Of a DNA stretch of 64,000 bases, positions 52,201 through 64,000 are shown one piece after another. Source of the stretch: Balanoglossus misakiensis (lineage: Eukaryota > Hemichordata). The stretch is taken from the NCBI GenBank assembly GCA_040954595.2, contig CM082583.2, positions 7,192,001-7,256,000 on the forward strand, written 5' to 3'. Numbering within the stretch: position 1 is the stretch's first letter; each line of letters begins with the position of its first letter. A program made the translations under genes and the position numbers. The notes beneath the pieces were generated by a model. That model was given only the letters and a program-made list of their open reading frames with translations, searched no databases and was not told the origin of the DNA.

Positions 52201-55200
52201 ATTCGTTCAGAAAAAAATAATCACTTGATCCTCAACCTCTATAACGACATTGCCTGCCTTTCTATATTGTAATATATACTTCCCATGAATTTAATACCAG
52301 AGGTTATTTACAATTCTATAATCAGGCACATGATGTGACTAAAAATACCCTAATCTAAATCTAACCTTAGTGAAAATCACTTACACAAGTACATTGCACC
52401 TCAGGTCTGTATTGCACGGTTAATTATCTTAGTATTAACAGTATATATATGGATTAATCTTGTTAGGAAGGCAATAGTTGATGATCAATATGAAGTCTGG
52501 ATCTTGAGAGCCTAATAGTCAAAACCATTTTGCCTTGACCGACTAGCAAATCAGTGACGCTTATAAAATATGCTATACTGAAATAGTAAATACATAATGT
52601 CTTTGCATTTATAGTCACACTAGAACCATCAAATTTTATGCTTCCTGATATATTAAATTTTTTAGGAAATGTGAAAAGACAATTTGACCCTTCATGAAAA
52701 TTGTATTTTAGTAAAGGATCAAAAGATAAAATGACTAGTTTAAATATGATTCATGTTAATAATTAAGCATATAAGATTAATAATTGAAGCCATAATATTG
52801 ATATTGGCATGTACATGTATTACATTATCATGAAACTGAATGAAAAATGCTAAAAAATAATAGAATATATCCTTTGCACTGTTACTCTTCACAGTGAAAG
52901 AAAAAATGTCAACACAGTTTTGCTATGACAGTTGTGTCACAAATGATACCGGATCAAATGAAATCAATGTAGGTCATAGGTCAAAGTTCCTGATGGACAT
53001 TCTGACTAGATATTTATGAAAAGGTATGGGGGTGGGGATTATAAGTAATATAATTTAATATATTAAAGCTGGTGTCAACACTGCATATGCCCTGCAAACC
53101 ACACACTTCAAGTTTGAAGTGTTTAAAACATTTATCTTGTCGACATCAAAATTTCAATAAGTTTAATCTCTGCTTATTGTGTTTAATCTTGCAGATACTG
53201 CATGGCCCTGGAGAGGTTTATAAACAGCGCCATCATCCAATGGCTTGTTATATTATTTGCAGTACTTACGTGTCTCCTAGCAACCACAGAGCTTCTTCTT
53301 GCCTATCACTGCTTCAAAATAGGTCAGTCAACCTCCATCTGCAAATTGCCTAATTTGGTTCTCACTGCAATATTTCGCTAGAAAACAAAAAACAAATTAG
53401 AGTTTCAGAGTGATTTATTGTCATATACACCTATAAAAGAATCAATAATGGAGAATTTTTCTTTTGGTTTTAATTTAGAAGTTTCAAATAGTGGCCCTTT
53501 AAATTTTTTTGTAAAATGCAGGAATTAATCACAGTCACTGACTGTGAATTAATGTATGATTCAGTTCTCAAACAATAACATATGTGGATGTGTGTTTTTG
53601 AGGTGAAATGTGCGATTCAGTTTCCAAACAGGAAAACAACAAGACATGCATTGTGGTCTTTGTTGTTCTATTTTGCAGAATCTCCACACAAAGAAGAAGC
53701 ATTGGGGACAGTGCTTCATTATGTTAGTTTCATGCTTTTACTTGTCTTTTTATTAGAGGTAGGTGGTTTTTTTTTTTTGTTACTTTCTGACCATGATTAA
53801 AATGATAGAGTTAGACCAAACATGGCATTGGAAGGGTAAAAGCTCAGCTGCATTTCCCAGCAAACCATGCCCAAGTCAGTAAAGTACACATAAACAAGAG
53901 TGATCAATTTGAATCTTGGTTCAAGATAACAAAAGGACATTGCAAGAGCTGTTTGTGTACCCATAGCGCTAAGATTACTTGCAAGGCAGTGCAAAACAAT
54001 TCAAGTCAAGGACTCGGTGGTCGAGCATATAGACAACAACTTAATTCCAAATATGTTTTCTCAAATCATTATGTGCCTCCTAGTCCTACATTGTTTATCC
54101 ATCTTTTATTTTCAGGTTCTCCTGAGAGTATGTGCAATGGGCGTTTGTTATTTTCACCAGTCATTAGAGGTAACGTGTGACGTCTGTTTTCTTTGCGCAT
54201 TCCAGACACTGGCTTAGAGTTTCCAAACACGGAGGAATTTCAACTGTTTTCCCTTTCTCTTCCTTGCTTTGTTGGATGCAGTACTATGTGGTGACTTTCA
54301 GCTAGGGGTCTATAAATTAAGGCCCTGTCAAAACAAACTGGGATGTTATTTGTGGACCATGAATGGTCACCTGCACTGAAGATAGATGACTCAGAGTTGT
54401 GTCAGGCAATGACATCTTTAACATGGCCATTCAAAACATGTTTTTCATTCAACGTGTGAGGTCTGAGAACATACTACGACATTATTACAAAATTATAGAA
54501 GACGCATTTTCCCTTCATAATATGAACTTAAGTGGATTGTGTGTGCCTATATATGATTCTCAGAAGAACATAGCAGTGTTTTGCTAGTGAAATATTTTGC
54601 CCTGGTAGATATTAGATGTTAATCAGCAAATAAACATAATAAGATCAATGAGGCTACAGCTCCGTCGGTCAACCCGAACGTAATCATCTGTGTCATTTCC
54701 ATGGCAACTAAACACAAGTAGCTTATTTTTCTCTCCCCTCTTCAGGTATTTGATGGTTTTGTAGTTGTACTGGCATTTACATTAGATTTGTCCCTATGGT
54801 TGGCAGCTGTGGGTCACCCTGCTGCATACGCTGCCACATTGGTCATTATCTTGAGGCTGTGCAGGATACGAATTGTCACCAAAGGTAGGTTTGTTACGGG
54901 GAATCAACTCTGAGGGAAATTTAGAAACCACTGCACCTACTATTTTGTAAAAAGTCACAGCAATAGGTTCACATAGGTTTAAACTTTGATTTCACTGCAT
55001 GCACAGAAGTGAAAATCTGTTCAATTTTAGGTGGTTTAAATTTTAATTCAACAGGTGTATATTATAAATAGGTATTTGTACAATTTGGCATTGCACACCA
55101 TACCCCACAGCATGTAACCCCTGTCACCACTATGGTTTGGTCCGTCTCTGTTGTTCTCAATGGCAGTGCAGGACCTTTCTATTAGAAAATTGGGTATTAA

Positions 55201-57688
55201 AAAGGGGTTGAGGGGATTCAGGCAGACTGTGAATGGTTCAATTGTTGACAGTCTTTTAAAGGTCATTTGACCAGCCCCTAAACGAGGCCTCTTTGTCAAG
55301 GTTACAGACAATGGTTAGTATCCACGAACTTCAGTAAGCCAAACACAAATATCGACTCTCACTGTAATATTGAAAACTGAAAAGACCAATTATGTTTTAG
55401 CTTACAATTCACGAAATTTTGTCAAAAACAAAATATTTAATGCCGTTTCCAGTGAATAAACCCACGATTGAAACTGCCCAGATGAATTATTTATAAGGTC
55501 TCAATAAAAAGAACATCGCCTTTTCCAACAAGACTATTAAAATAAGTGTGTTGTTGAAATTCTAACCTAGATGTTGTAACCTAATGAAAATGTAAATTTT
55601 GCTGTTATTTTTATGAAGATATTTTGAAATATTTGTAAACATTTCTTGTGCTTCTGATGGCATAAACTCCAGTATACAAAGACATGTCAATATACAATGG
55701 CACTGATGTTTCCATGGAGACATAATCTTCTTCCTGGCTCCCTCTGACGTGTTTCCATGGAGACGTACAATCATTCAGCTGCTTAGAAACAACAGAATGT
55801 CGTCAAGGTTTTTTCCCCAAAAAAAGTAATACTTGAAGTATTTGCTAACCCCTCAACGTTTCTGTAAATTTTAATGAATGTTCACAAATAATCCAATCTT
55901 TGAAATCACCAGGTAGCTGAATAAACATTTCTTGTATTAAAATTCGGATGACTATTAAAACACAAGGAATGAGTGATTTTGAAAAAAAGTATTATAATAA
56001 TTTACTCATATTTGATTTGAATGCGATGCCAAAATTTACCACAGTTCATGACTAGCACACTGACATATCCGATTGATGGGCATATGAAAAATAATCCTCT
56101 TTTAATTTGCTTTGTTTTCAGGAATAGCTGATAAGGTGAAGGAAAATGCTGCAGTTGAAATAGAACTTGAAAAGATCGGCCGACAGAAAGCAGAAGCCAC
56201 CACTGCCAAACTTAAACGCCAGTGTGATCAGCAATCTGTAAGTCAAAATATAATTACTGGAATATTCTTTGTGATGTGTTTTCTTTGATTTTTCATTTCA
56301 CGTCAAAAATATTTTTAGATTAACAGGTGTTATAAATTTTGATTATGATTGACAATCATGTCCTAATGAAAGGCAATTTCCATTTTAATGCAAAGATTTT
56401 TTTTCTTTTTCAATCTTACAGAAGGAGATTTCGTTTCTGAAGGATTTACTACGTCAGCACAACATTGAGTCACTACAGATGAATGGAAGTGTTGCAGTTG
56501 ACAACTCAACTCATACAGGTGATGAACTTGACCTTTGACACGAAATTTCTCATTACAGTTTATCATATGTTACACTTGAAATTGATCATTGATGAATGGC
56601 ATTTTCTACTTGCTGACTCAAGAGGGCGCCTTTTCAAAACTCCTGTGCGCATTTTTTTCTGGCAGAACTTCTCAAATTTGAGGGCAAGAAGCAAGGCTCA
56701 TCAACCACCTCACCAGGGACCACTAACACCAACTCACCAACATTTACAGAGAGAAAAAGCATCAGTAGCTTGGATGAAGTCGGCCAGAGTGAAAAGTTTG
56801 CCACAGTCGCGTCGCAAGCTATTCTGCAGTCGGCCATGATGGACCTGGCCAATCAGATGGAAAACGAGAAGAATATCCACATTCTGGAAAAAAATTCCGG
56901 CTTTGAAAAAAGAGGTACAGAGACTAATAACCAAATTGAAAAATTACTGGAATTGCTTCATTAATATGTAACGTATTTGGCCTGTACAGACAGTATGTCT
57001 CTCACCGAACAGAGATACATCAGTCTGTTTATAACCCTTTTGGGTCTGTTTTTTTCTCTCATTTAGGTTCAACAACCTCTGATGTCAACACACGCAAAAC
57101 TGCAGCAGATCACAAAGTGCCAGGCATCCATGAACAAAAAGGTTGTACGTTAATTCTTAGTCAGTTCTATAAATGGTTCCACAATACATAAACTAACTAC
57201 ACTACAGACTACATCCACAAGTTGTCATTTTTATCAGAAACTGACTTACAATAGGTGACTCTTCACTGTCATGTCAAAGCTTGTGTTAAATTGCAAGACA
57301 AAATATAGAATTATGTATAAATATGAATTTTAATTCAAATATAAACCTGGATACTAATGGGGTCCTATCTTGTTATTTCAGACTCAGATTCTGCTATTTC
57401 AGTGGAGAATCCACTGCCTGCGAACTCACGGGTAAGCCAGGATTCACAACTAACCGATTTAGACACTCTGAATCTGGAGCTGGCTGAAATAAGGCGGATT
57501 TCAGAAGAGGCATTACTACAGGACTTTACAACTCCACTTGAAGGCATAGACAATGTAAGTCAATTTTTCATTCAGTTATTACTTCTTTATTGTCATTTTT
57601 ACTCTGAATTTTTTTTATGCAATTATTTGGACATTACACTGTTTTTCCCTTTTTTCTACAGCCGGCAATACCAACAACGTCACTCTGA
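46292..57688 (+). CDS. TMEM266-like: Hv1/TMEM266-like voltage-sensor domain protein
   Basis: Twelve coding exons: 46292-46308, 46432-46536, 53195-53322, 53679-53758, 54116-54169, 54746-54884, 56122-56237, 56422-56518, 56666-56914, 57067-57141, 57382-57554 and 57662-57688. They join in frame to 419 residues. Four helices (about 52-175) align to the proton channel Hv1. S1 keeps Glu73 (Hv1 E119), S2 has His97, Phe107, Glu110 and Arg114, S3 has Asp131 and Asp142, and S4 has Arg165, Arg168, Arg170 and Lys174. Hv1's selectivity Asp112 is Thr66 here. A coiled coil (about 180-227) ends KDLLRQHN, like Hv1's NKLLRQHG. A long cytosolic tail follows, ending TTSL (class I PDZ-ligand form). Length, tail and missing Asp favour TMEM266, a known voltage sensor without proven pore function; a divergent Hv1 is the alternative. 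The first 17-nt exon is uncertain: ATG at 46352 gives another N-terminus directly into exon 2. AATAAA at 57974. Confidence 0.85.
46352..46431 (+). other. TMEM266-like: alternative 5' end of the voltage-sensor gene
   Basis: ATG at 46352 follows an in-frame stop and reads straight into the exon at 46432-46536, giving a 27-residue N-terminal extension instead of MAMTE from the spliced start at 46292. The splice acceptor at 46431 (TCTGATTTCAG) is good, but the donor at 46309 (GTGTGA) is weak. The sequence does not decide between a single unspliced first exon and the spliced form. Confidence 0.45.
46537..53194. other. 6.7-kb intron of the voltage-sensor gene
   Basis: Long AT-rich intron without recognisable exons or RNA genes. 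It holds a perfect hairpin at 49728-49751 with a neighbouring repeat of GCCCTCTAA, and two small open frames (48032-48349, 47350-47664) that show no protein family. Confidence 0.6.
49728..49751. repeat. perfect inverted repeat (hairpin), 10-bp arms, 4-nt loop
   Basis: TTTAGGGGGT and ACCCCCTAAA flank ATTG. It lies in the large intron and is preceded by two copies of GCCCTCTAA about 30 bp apart. Possibly the end of a decayed repeat element. Confidence 0.7.
55115..55214. mobile_element. MITE-like element, copy 3 (degenerate)
   Basis: It starts TAACCCCTGTCACCAC and has the family core ATGGTTTGGTCC. It ends near AAAAGGGGTTG, a decayed complement of the left end. It lies in the voltage-sensor gene intron between exons 54884 and 56122. 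Confidence 0.5.
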
Positions 57689-57973
57689 AATCTGAACTTT
57701 GCCAATAGCAACAATCACTTCATATTGAACTGCTTGACGTCTGACTGTCCCAAGCGTAAACAAGCCAATCAGCATCCTGCCAGCCCCCCTTTTGCAGTGG
57801 ATTGGGCCATTCTTACTACATGTAAACTGCGTGGATCATTCCAAGATTTAAGAGAGAAAGGGGTCTGAGAGACTTTGGGAGAGACGCTGTGCCTTAATGA
57901 CGCAAGAACTGTATTGTGTTTTTTGTCATGAAAAGTGAGGAAAAAGTGAAAACAAACAGCATTCAAAAACAAA

Positions 57974-57979
57974 AATAAA
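57974..57979 (+). terminator. candidate poly(A) signal of the voltage-sensor gene
   Basis: AATAAA 286 bp after the stop at 57688; no coding sequence lies between. Confidence 0.55.
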
Positions 57980-60864
57980 GATTACACCTTTATTTGCTTC
58001 ATATTTTAATTTTATAGGCCAACATCTGCAAAATATTAGAAGTTTTGACGGAGTCCCTTGACTCTAGCTGTAGTGTCATATCAGTATGTTGACAAAAGGC
58101 GCCACCGGTGCTTGTGCACAAACGAACCCTTTGTTTTTATGTTAATTAGCTCAAGATATAACCAGGCCTATCTGTAGGTAACTGGGTGAAATCATGTCAC
58201 AAAATGAGGGATTTGTTGAGCTGTATATACACACATACACATATTTGCAAATTCTGCCTTGAACATATAACATATAGACTGCAGGGTTGATGAGTAAAAA
58301 GTTTATTAGCCTGATCAGAGGGGGGGGGGGATTGTTTCCAAAGTACAATTAATTTTTTATATATTATATGATGCTTTATTTTGAAATTGTTCAGCTGCCT
58401 GTATCCCATCCCTTCTTTCGTGTGTAAAATAGGGTGGCTCAACTTGTTTACAAGGAATGGAATGTTCCATTGGATGAATAATGGGGGGAGGAAGTTACAT
58501 CATGGAGTGTGATGTGCAATCCTTTGCATCTGATGAAAAAACATTCACTTTTAAGCATATTTTTTTCGTTTCAAACAAGTAATATTTTATGAAGAGTTTT
58601 ATCTGAAAGTTTTATGTTTTGAGAAATATTGCAGGATTTTTCCTTTTACTATTTCAAGATTTTTTTTTAAATTGAGAAAGTTATTTTTCGAGACAGTTAA
58701 TGTTGATTTTATCAAATTTAGAAGCACAACTCATTTTTAATGTACAAATGTACATGTATTTGAGGTCAACATTATTGTGCACTCATGCTGTGAGGGTTAA
58801 TTTTTCGTTGTTTGAAGTACAGTTATGTCACTCGAATATAGCGATGAGAATATCACAGTCCGTCTCATATTTGCTGAGTGAAAATGTCAAGAGTACTGAT
58901 CACCCGATGAAGATTTTTTATGAGTATTTCATACAATGAAGCGTACTTAAAATCCGTGCTCTACCTTTGCACCAATCAAAGTTCATTTATAGGATTACCC
59001 ACAATGCCATGTTCTATCATATGATCCCACCGCTCGGTAAGACGCAAAATGCAATATGAATTTTTTTGATAATTATTTTCTTAATCAATTCCAATTCAAG
59101 TAATAAATTTGATGGTATGACAGCATTTTTTTCCACGTGACACTTTGTGATGTCATGATGGACAGAAAAAACTTTGATTTGTTATACAGTTCATATAAGT
59201 TAAGACCTAAAGATCCGTTTTCTTGACTAAAGTTCAACGAAAATTTCAAGGAAAACCTAGAACAACGTTGTCAGTATGCTTGTGCTGGTCATATCATCAA
59301 ATTATTTTATCATTTTAAATTTAAAAATCCATAAAATACTGTAACAGTATGAGAAATATATTTCAGCATTTTCAATATTTTTTGATGTTCTGATATCACA
59401 CTGTTGCTCATATCTTGGTATTCTCCCCCTGTCTATCCTTGAGGAAAAAACCCGACATTTTGTACATTTTTGCACCAAAAATGAATAAAACAATGTATTC
59501 AAAAGTGCATAGCGCCATCTTCAGTTTGTGCGTTGCTTTCATTCGTTTTGGTGGCGCTGTAACGGAGCCGGCTGGGCTGCCGAATGATATCGTTCTAATG
59601 CCATTGCTATAAGAGAGCAGGTTTTACGGAAATGTTGAACTTTGCATTTACCAAGTGATTTATAGATGGATGTGGCGACAGTGATTGCGCCGTCACTATT
59701 TTATAAGGTTGCTGCAGAACTAGTCAAATATACATGATTCGTTAATGAAAGCAAAGACCGTTTCAATTTATCTTGAGTCCCGACTGAAGTCGGAGCGAAC
59801 AAAACGTTTACATTTTATTACTGGAAATCGTGAATAATTGATCAGTATGTGAAAGAAAGGGGAACGAACAATTACTTAGAATTACCTCGGTTAAGGGGGT
59901 TCATGAGCTGACAATAGACTAGGCAATGTATTTCTCAAGTCTGTAGGACATAATGATTGCGCGCAGTACACATAGGAACAGAGACGCGAATACCAGGTGG
60001 GAATTGGGTTTCGGGTCACTTGTCACCGGGGGCGGCTGGGATTACTGATTTTCTTTTCGCGGGGGAAGTACATTTATCTTCCTTGTAAGTTAAAGGTCTC
60101 GTCTGCAGTGGCCCTAGTAACACCTGATTTACAAGCATTCAAGTTATCTGGTTGCTTTGGCGGAATGGGCTCAAAGATTTTTTTTTTCAGACATAGTCTG
60201 TTCTACTTCAGTCCAGTGTTTGGTCACAATTTGTGATGAGGCGAAAGTTGCCTCCACTCCGCATTATGTTAGCTCCAGAAGTCATATCAAACTCTGTGGT
60301 TACCATGGCTACTCACCAGACCAGCCGGATTTTTAATAATAAATCCGTGCATCGGCCGAATAAAACGGATAATGAATTATTGAAATCAAAGGCAAACATC
60401 ACACTCTTCTGGTTTCTGAACGCGGGTGCATGATGACACAAATTTTTATCGAAGCCTGATTTGCATTAAGAACGCCGCATCCACGGACTAAGCATCCATG
60501 TTTAATATGGCCCGCAGGCTCTCACTAAGATGGATGGTTACCATTAAAAACGGAACGCTGTAACGTAGAGTACACCTTAACTCTGACGGGGTTAGACGAA
60601 TTTTAAGTTTTCAGAGAGCCGTGAGTGTGACTAAAACAACACACCTCTTTCATCAAAGTGAGTTCAAACAGCTATTCTTAAACTACTAGGATTCGGAAAA
60701 GTTTCGATAATGCTTGGAGTTTAATAGCAGCTTTAACTTGTCATGATAACATAATTTTCAAATGGTTCCCGTCAGTTTGTTTGTGTCTTCTCGGGTGGGA
60801 CCATCCCTCTCTATTTTGTCTCTCTATGTTTTGTAGCAACTGCTGGAGAAACTTGTTCGCTTAC
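57980..60864. other. intergenic DNA, no gene recognised
   Basis: AT-rich, with a G-run at 58321-58330. No recognisable coding exon, RNA gene or complete mobile element was seen. Confidence 0.55.
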
Positions 60865-61032
60865 CTGCTTCTGTAGTGCTTTCCATGGGAGTAGCGTATT
60901 ACCATGGTCAAACTGTGACACCAACCGTTCAATATCACCACCGTAGTCAGTATCAGAAGTATCAGGGAAGTTGACAAGGTCCATTCTGACCAGTGGCAAA
61001 CACGAAAATGGCGTGGCAGGCCATCCACGAGA
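60865..61032 (-). CDS. candidate isolated coding exon, product unknown
   Basis: On the minus strand an open frame lies between an acceptor-like TTGTTCCAG (ending at 61033) and a good donor CAG|GTAAGC (ending at 60865). The frame contains an ATG at 60984 followed by DLVNFPDTSDTDYGGDIERL and a VSQFD...LLPWKALQKQ end, a composition that looks protein-like. It could be the first coding exon (40 codons) or an internal exon of a gene whose other exons I cannot recognise. No family is recognised and chance is possible. Confidence 0.3.
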
Positions 61033-63488
61033 CTGGAACAAAATCTAAATATACACAGAGCGAGCATGTACTTGACCAATCAGATTAAAAGAGTTTACTT
61101 CTACACAGGTGGTACATGTCTCTGTATTCATGCAGATTTGCATTGTCTGCGATGGGTCAATCTCCCAATCTTCTATACCAGGTTCATAAATGACCGCTGT
61201 GAGCTATGGGTCACCCATTCCATTGTTGGTGTTCAAATCAAAGTCAGTACATTTATCGACAGTAAAGTTTTTAGACACGATTTGGATGTTTATCGTGGTA
61301 TAAGTCGTTAATCGCTACTCGTAGGTGTGTTGTAACAGTTTTAAACACCATACTGCAGCTGATGGTCACTGCGATTATATTTACTAACCATTTTACACAT
61401 TTAAATCGGAATTAAAATTGGTGGATATAAGTGATCATGAGATAGGCTTTACTAGTAAATTCTTTTTGAAAAAAAAAATCTGAAGCCGTGATGATTTGTA
61501 GAAACAACTGCATCGCATTTTACGTTGCGAAATAAATATAATCTGAAATCAGATTTCGAGGGAAATCTCTGCTTTGCACGCACACTTTGACAAAAGAAGT
61601 GGCTATATTCACCTCGAAAGATCATTTTCACATTGATGGAAGCAAACATGGGGATATTTTTCATGATTTGATCCAATTAAATGACGCACTTTAATAGGCT
61701 TCGCAAGAACATGAAAGAAGTGCGATTAAAAATTCATGCCGGCGTAATAGAAATCTACGTGTGTGTCATCGCCCCGTCGATGGAGACAAATGAAAGTTTG
61801 CACTGGAATTCATAAATATTTGATGGTTTATATGGGGATCCTATCAAATAATAAAAAGCCAATCAAAACTCGCTTATCATTTCATATATCACACGGATCT
61901 CTTGGACAGCTGAAGAAGAAAGCGGGAAGAAAGACGAGCATTTAGAGGTCGACTCGCTGAGCAAGCGACACCACAAATGGAACTGCGCCTCCTTGTGACC
62001 GTTTTTGGAAACGAGATGATCTCAAATTCAAAGGTGGCTTTGATTCTCGTTGAATTTCCCTGACTACACTAAGAGTACTTTAACCCGCACCCGTTTTTTT
62101 TAAATACAACAATGTGCTGTAAATTAATTCATCATTGTTGTCATGTTTATATAATAGGCCAACATTCATATCAAAGGAGAATGACAGCTCTACAATACAC
62201 ATGCAGTTGGCCACATTGTCCTGCCATCGTCAGACTTGACATTCAACGAAAGTTGTATCTTTCCTGTGTACGAATCGAAGACACTGGAAAGGATTGTGGT
62301 GTCCTTCTGAAGTCAGAATAATTCAAAATCAACCGATCAAAACGCAGAGGACATATTTTGCCCGCTATCTGATATTTTAGATCGTTGGTGCTTGGTTAAA
62401 TTTTGATGACAAAAATTACTCGGGTGTTATAAATATTGGAAGGACGTAATGTGTCTTTAAATCAGCGATAATAATGAATTATTGTATGAATAATATTATG
62501 GCATTAAATATTAACATTTTAATTCAACACCATTGCAAAGCCCGCGGCTATGTGCCGTTATAGCACATGATGCTAGCTCATGCCAGATTGATGCGAATTC
62601 TGGAAGACAAAACGCAATGATTTACGCTCCTGTAGTTTTTGTGTGATATTTCATTTTTCCATGAAGGAACTCGCATCAAATTATAAATTTCGATGTTATT
62701 TTGACAGTTGTATTACAGCAAAGGCGTTAAAATGCGATTTTTATAAGTTGAATTCGTTGATTAGGGCAAATATATGTGACTTTCAATGGAACGGAGACCA
62801 TGGAAACAAATAATATCACTGGTATGCGCCTGACCTCAGGACAGAAAAAATATGAGGTTGTCATGACAATGATCACGCATTGGGCAAATGTCAGAGAGAA
62901 AGAGAGCTCGCCAAAAATGATTTAGACATTTATCAAGAGAGTTTGAGTTTTTATTTAACGTAGAAAAAATCTCTCTCCTCTCAAAGTATATTTGAGAGTC
63001 TCAACAACCAGCAACTCAGTGCGAGTGTGAATCAGTTCCGTTTACAGAGAATCAGCATTAAATATCGGAGAATATAAAGGGGGTATTTACTTTGAACACG
63101 TGATCATCTGACGATAACCACTGGTGTGATCCTAAAGAGTCTTGCTTACACATCAATCTAAGCGTTGCCATCATTAGTGACGTCACATCGAATGAGGGAC
63201 TTGAAATAAAACAATGATGCCATTATCGGCAATCGATGACAACCTCGGTTTAATATTTACGCATGTGATCTACGGAAGGAAGCATATCCGTGGTGTGAGC
63301 AAACACAGCGGCAAGCCCGTCCTGGCACCGGCTCGGCTTCGCTCTAAAACGCGTGCAGTATACATCGCTGCCGACGACTGTCAAAGAGAAGAGAAATCGA
63401 TGACATGCACGCCGGTGTCATTATTAACAAGATTTGTTAATTTGTGGCCACTCGCGTGTTTACTTTATACCACAATCGACAGTCTTCG
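61033..63488. other. intergenic DNA, no gene recognised
   Basis: No coding exon is recognised. An open frame beginning at 63214 runs into the downstream microsatellite and has no domain. Confidence 0.55.
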
Positions 63489-63655
63489 TTCATTCATTCA
63501 TTCATTCATTCATTCATTCATTCATTCATTCATTCATTCATTCATTCATTCATTCATTCATTCATTCATTCGTCAATCCGTCCGTCCGTCTATCCATAGA
63601 TACATCCATCCATCCATCCATCCACACACATACACGCATGGTATACACACACACA
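63489..63655. repeat. compound microsatellite (TTCA)n-(TCCG)n-(ATCC)n-(CA)n
   Basis: About 20 TTCA units to 63570, then short TCCG and ATCC runs and CA-rich sequence to about 63655. The successive related 4-mers suggest point mutation followed by expansion. Confidence 0.95.
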
Positions 63656-64000
63656 TGGTAACACTATAGAAATGGTGGTTTCGAGTAAACCTATGTAGAT
63701 ACTAACACGTTATTTCACGCGTGAATTGGTATCACCTATAGGGATATCCGCAGTCACGCACGAATTCCCGACGAAAGGAAATTCGACGGAACGGGAAAAG
63801 TTCGCCGAAACACCGAATAGGCCTAGTTCTGGATTGAAATGCACACGCCGTGCGCATGTGCATGGAAATGAACACGGAGTAAAGGATTTTAAGAAATCAA
63901 TAGCAAAGCGAGCTCTTCTGATATGTGTTAATAAAAAAAACCAAGACCCCTATCGCGGCGGACACTTGTCCTTGAACTACAGAGAGAAGGAGAGCAAACA
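63656..64000. other. window end, nothing recognised
   Basis: CG-containing sequence without a supported gene or motif array. Confidence 0.5.

Noticed and set aside
57382-57695. Unspliced end of the voltage-sensor protein (reading through 57555)
   Set aside because: A consensus donor (AAT|GTAAGT) and acceptor (CTACAG) define a 107-nt intron; the read-through tail is a low-complexity Phe/Leu run from the pyrimidine-rich intron. Kept only as possible intron retention.
63214-63669. 151-codon frame ending in FIHS repeats
   Set aside because: The second half is the TTCA microsatellite and the first half matches no family I know.

Overview
The window is nuclear DNA from an animal. It has multi-exon genes with consensus GT-AG introns, metazoan protein families, long AT-rich introns, microsatellites and short MITE-like repeats. 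Protein content and gene order suggest an invertebrate deuterostome (hemichordate, cephalochordate or echinoderm type), but the species cannot be fixed from the sequence alone. I reconstructed six protein-coding genes exon by exon, and every exon join keeps frame.

Layout. 1-10.4 kb: no gene recognised; two long complementary microsatellites and scattered candidate regulatory motifs. 10.4-14.4 kb: TBCA (tubulin chaperone A, minus) head-to-head with a secreted histidine-rich JmjC/cupin protein (plus). 17.0-27.2 kb: AP3B, the beta subunit of the AP-3 adaptor (minus, 22 coding exons), head-to-head with a SCAMP gene (plus, 27.8-37.7 kb). 41.8-44.6 kb: a ZNF474/ZC2HC1-type zinc-finger protein with a fourfold internal repeat (minus), head-to-head with an Hv1/TMEM266-like voltage-sensor protein (plus, 46.3-57.7 kb). 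57.7-64 kb: no gene recognised apart from one weak candidate exon; a compound microsatellite lies near the end. The genes therefore form three divergent pairs, two of them with start codons about 0.4-0.5 kb apart.

Biology. AP-3 beta and SCAMP both act in endosome, lysosome and secretory-vesicle traffic and share a promoter interval holding a TCACGTGA M-box/CLEAR core, a CRE and YY1-type sites. TBCA, AP3B1 and SCAMP1 are neighbours at human 5q14, and AP3B2, SCAMP2/5 and TMEM266 lie on human 15q24-25. The window looks like the unduplicated ancestral arrangement of these two vertebrate regions.

Most interesting content. The SCAMP gene has two sets of alternative exons. One is a tandem pair of 102-nt exons for transmembrane helix 3. 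The other is a pair of phase-matched exons (148 and 118 nt) for the following lumenal loop and helix 4. Together they would swap the whole TM3-TM4 hairpin and allow four isoforms. The voltage-sensor gene keeps Hv1's zinc-site histidines and charge-transfer residues but has Thr where Hv1 has its proton-selectivity Asp, has shifted S4 charges, and ends in a PDZ-ligand-like tail.
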